Assembly: GCA_947471745.1 (NCBI GenBank)
Contig: CANJKZ010000269.1
Location: 620,001-684,000 of the forward strand
Source: Closterium sp. Naga37s-1
Lineage: Eukaryota; Streptophyta; Zygnematophyceae; Desmidiales; Closteriaceae
Direction: 5' to 3'
DNA: 64,000 bases
Shown: positions 61,492 to 64,000 of the stretch, one piece after another
How the letters are laid out: every line of letters starts with the position of its first letter
Position numbering within the stretch: position 1 is the stretch's first letter
The notes under the pieces: model-generated
What the model was told of the DNA's origin: nothing
Databases searched by the model: none
The model's input: only the letters and a program-made list of their open reading frames with translations
Translations under genes and position numbers: made by a program

Positions 61492-64000
61492 ATGCCGCGT
61501 CTGTTTGTGGAGGGCTTCTTCCTGTCGTGGCTCGACAGCTACGAGGACGTGCAGAACGCCGCGCTCACGCTGCTCTACCTGCAGGTAACCTGGTAACCCG
61601 CTCCCGTTTCAGGGAGGGTCCCATCCCACGTTACTGCCACCACGAGCGAGGAGGCAAGCCGCTCGAGCCCCCGCTGCCTGCTGCTCGCCCACCTGCTCAC
61701 GCGCTTCCCCCCTCCCCTCGCCGCCTTCCCCCCTCCCCACGCCGCTTTCCCCCTCCCCTCGCCGCTTCCCCCCTCCCCACGCCGCTTCCCCCCTCCTCTC
61801 GCCTCTTTCCCCCTCCCCTCGCCGTTTCCCCCCTCCCCACGCCGCTTTCCCCCTCCCCTCGCCGCTTCCCCCCTCCCCACGCCGCTTCCCCCCTCCTCTC
61901 GCCTCTTTCCCCCTCCCCTCGCCGTTTCCCCCCTCCCCTCGCCGCTTTCCCCCTCCCCTCGCCGTTTCCCCCCCCCCCTCGCCGCTTCCCCCGTCCCCTC
62001 GCCGTTTCCCCCCTCCTCTTGCCGCTTCCCCTCTCCCCTTGTCGCTTCCCCTCTCCCCTTGCCGCTTCCCCCTTCTCCATTCCCATCGCCGCATCCCTCC
62101 CCCTCACCTTCCCCCATCCCACGTGCATCACTCTGCTTTCCCCTCTTCCCACATTCCCCCTCGCCGTCTCCTCTCCACCTGCTCGCCGCGCTCCTCTCCT
62201 CTGTCATTCCTTTGTTCCTCCCCTCCCCAGTCGCGCCCTGCGTCCTCCCCACCGCATGCACCCCATGCACCGCATGCATGCACGTGCCAGCACGTGTGCA
62301 TGGGTGGGAGCGCACGCAGTGGTGGATGGCCTCACATCACACCCATGCGGCCCCCTCCGCCCCTCGTCATTGGACTGCTACGCGCCACCGCCCTGCGCTC
62401 CTCGCCTGCGTGCAGGCGATCATGGGCCTGCCACACCCGCACCTGCTACAGGCGATCATGGGCCTGCCACACCCGCACCTGCGTGCAGGCGATCATGGGC
62501 CTGCCACACCCGCACCTGCGTGCAGGCGATCATGGGCCTGCCACACCCGCACCTGCGTGCAGGCGATCATGGGCCTGCCACACCCGCACCTGCGTGCAGG
62601 CGATCATGGGCCTGCCACACCCGCACCTGCGTGCAGGCAATCATGGGCCTGCCACACCCGCACCTGCTACAGGCGATCATGGGCCTGCCACACCCGCACC
62701 TGCGTGCAGGCGATCATGGGCCTGCCACACCCGCACCTGCGTGCAGGCGATCATGGGCCTGCCACACCCGCACCTGCGTGCAGGCGATCATGGGCCTGCC
62801 ACACCCGCACCTGCGTGCAGGCGATCATGGGCCTGCCACACCCGCACCTGCGTGCAGGCAATCATGGGCCTGCCACACCCGCACCTGCTACAGGCGATCA
62901 TGGGCCTGCCACACCCGCACCTGCGTGCAGGCGATCATGGGCCTGCCACACCCGCACCTGCGTGCAGGCGATCATGGGCCTGCCACACCCGCACCTGCGT
63001 GCAGGCGATCATGGGCCTGCCACACCCGCACCTGCGTGCAGGCGATCATGGGCCTGCCACACCCGCACCTGCGTGCAGGCGATCATGGGCCTGCCACACC
63101 CGCACCTGCGTGCAGGCGATCATGGGCCTGCCACACCCGCACCTGCTACAGGCGATCATGGGCCTGCCACACCCGCACCTGCGTGCAGGCGATCATGGGC
63201 CTGCCACACCCGCACCTGCGTGCAGGCGATCATGGGCCTGCCACACCCGCACCTGCGTGCAGGCGATCATGGGCCTGCCACACCCGCACCTGCGTGCAGG
63301 CGATCATGGGCCTGCCACACCCGCACCTGCGTGCAGGCGATCATGGGCCTGCCACACCCGCACCTGCGTGCAGGCGATCATGGGCCTGCCACACCCGCAC
63401 CTGCGTGCAGGCGATCATGGGCCTGCCACACCCGCACCTGCGTGCAGGCGATCATGGGCCTGCCACACCCGCACCTGCGTGCAGGCGATCATGGGCCTGC
63501 CACACCCGCACCTGCGTGCACGCGATCATGGGCCTGCCACACCCGCACCTGCGTGCAGGCGATCATGGGCCTGCCACACCCGCACCTGCGTGCAGGCGAT
63601 CATGGGCCTGCCACACCCGCACCTGCGTGCAGGCGATCATGGGCCTGCCACACCCGCACCTGCGTGCAGGCGATCATGGGCCTGCCACACCCGCACCTGC
63701 GTGCACGCGATCATGGGCCTGCCACACCCGCACCTGCGTGCACGCGATCATGGGCCTGCCACACCCGCACCTGCGTGCAGGCGATCATGGGCCTGCCACA
63801 CCCGCACCTGCGTGCACGCGACCATGGGCCTGCCACACCCGCACCTGCGTGCAGGCGATCATGGGCCTGCCACACCCGCACCTGCGTGCAGGCCAAGGGC
63901 TGCTGGCCCACAGTGGGGCCCACCTACACAGGGTTGATCATGGCAAACCCTTCACTCCCCCCCCTCCCCTGCAGGCGTTCATCGGGCTAGTGGGCACGGT
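61492..64000 (+). CDS. Unidentified protein, first exon and start of the second (continues beyond window)
   Basis: Exon 1 is 61,492-61,584: ATG, then 31 codons with SWLDSYEDVQNAALTLLYLQ at its end, and donor CTGCAG|GTAACC. Exon 2 begins at 63,975 after a pyrimidine-rich CCCCTCCCCTGCAG and reads AFIGLVGT to the window edge; both junctions are in phase 0. The visible residues are hydrophobic with an amphipathic DSYEDVQNAAL start, compatible with a membrane protein, but I do not recognise the family. The 2390-bp intron is nearly all tandem repeats. The start is chosen because the frame is open only from this ATG and the splice phases agree. Confidence is limited because most of the gene is outside. 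Confidence 0.6.
61690..62080 (+). repeat. Pyrimidine-rich tandem array in the intron
   Basis: Roughly 20-21-bp units based on ccccctcccctcgccgcttt repeat about 18 times, with a higher-order repeat of about 100 bp (the tctcgcctctttccc variant recurs). The minus strand is G-rich. The Gly/Arg/Glu-rich minus-strand ORFs here are artefacts. Confidence 0.9.
62412..63887 (+). repeat. 37-bp minisatellite, 40 units, acceptor-like
   Basis: Forty head-to-tail units (36 of 37 bp, four of 36 bp) each contain GTGCAGGCGATCATGGGCCT. The genuine exon 2 acceptor at 63,971 reads CTGCAG|GCGTTCATCGGGCT, matching about 15 of 18 bases. The four 36-bp units carry CTACAG and are spaced 221, 221 and 258 bp. Some units near the right end carry GTGCACGCGATC, which loses the AG. 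Because 37 is not a multiple of three, two frames stay open across the array. Confidence 0.96.

Noticed and set aside
61575-62315. Gly/Arg/Glu-rich minus-strand ORFs
   Set aside because: They come from the pyrimidine-rich tandem array in the intron of the unidentified gene.
62412-63887. CRISPR-like regular array
   Set aside because: Units are contiguous with no unique spacers, and the setting is a eukaryotic intron.
62039-63990. Two overlapping plus-strand ORFs of over 600 codons
   Set aside because: They are translations of the 37-bp minisatellite in different frames; the unit is not a multiple of three and contains no stop. The flanks are C/T-rich intron sequence.

Overview
The window looks like nuclear DNA of a green plant-lineage organism, perhaps a streptophyte alga. 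It has a plastid-type coproporphyrinogen III oxidase with spliced introns and a long Ala/Ser/Arg-rich N-terminus. It also has many plant-style Ty1/copia elements with initiator-Met-tRNA primer sites (TGGTAT...), a chromodomain-bearing Ty3/gypsy remnant, a TRIM and a LINE. The species itself cannot be named from the sequence. There are no bacterial operons, Shine-Dalgarno sites or CRISPR arrays.

Positions 1-56,029 are a nest of retroelements. A copia 3' end (3-1337) abuts a minus-strand copia that lacks its RT end (1338-6200). Next come a deletion derivative of a second copia family ('copia B', 6292-9570, TSD GTAAC), a copia 5' half (9737-12,249), a badly decayed copia B relic (12,330-15,130) and a minus-strand copia gag/leader relic (15,861-18,200). 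That leader carries a complete 375-bp TRIM (17,337-17,711, TSD GGATG). Region 18,471-36,572 is a stack of nested insertions: an old copia holds a chromovirus derivative (18,791-19,930), another copia 5' end (20,585) that is itself split by a copia (20,780-25,919), and a whole-looking, very young copia (29,273-36,572, identical 135-bp LTRs, TSD TTTAC) inside its 3' LTR. After ~1 kb of unrecognised DNA come a copia B 5' half (37,539-41,931), then a minus-strand LINE (41,932-48,876) interrupted by a copia that has no RT (43,552-48,308, TSD CCTGG). Two copia 3' halves joined head to head (49,688-56,029) close the block.

Positions 56,376-64,000 are host sequence. A seven-exon coproporphyrinogen III oxidase gene lies on the minus strand (56,376-60,605); all its exon phases agree. 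A divergent plus-strand gene of unknown function begins at 61,492 and runs off the window. Between them lies a tRNA-Gly-like sequence.

The most striking signal is in the introns of these two host genes. Tandem repeats there look built from the local splice junctions: 16 copies of an exon-end/donor junction in one CPOX intron, shorter donor duplications in two others, and 40 copies of an acceptor-like 37-bp unit in the neighbouring gene. The second is the TRIM, whose LTR end and primer-binding region together carry pol III A and B boxes at exact tRNA spacing.
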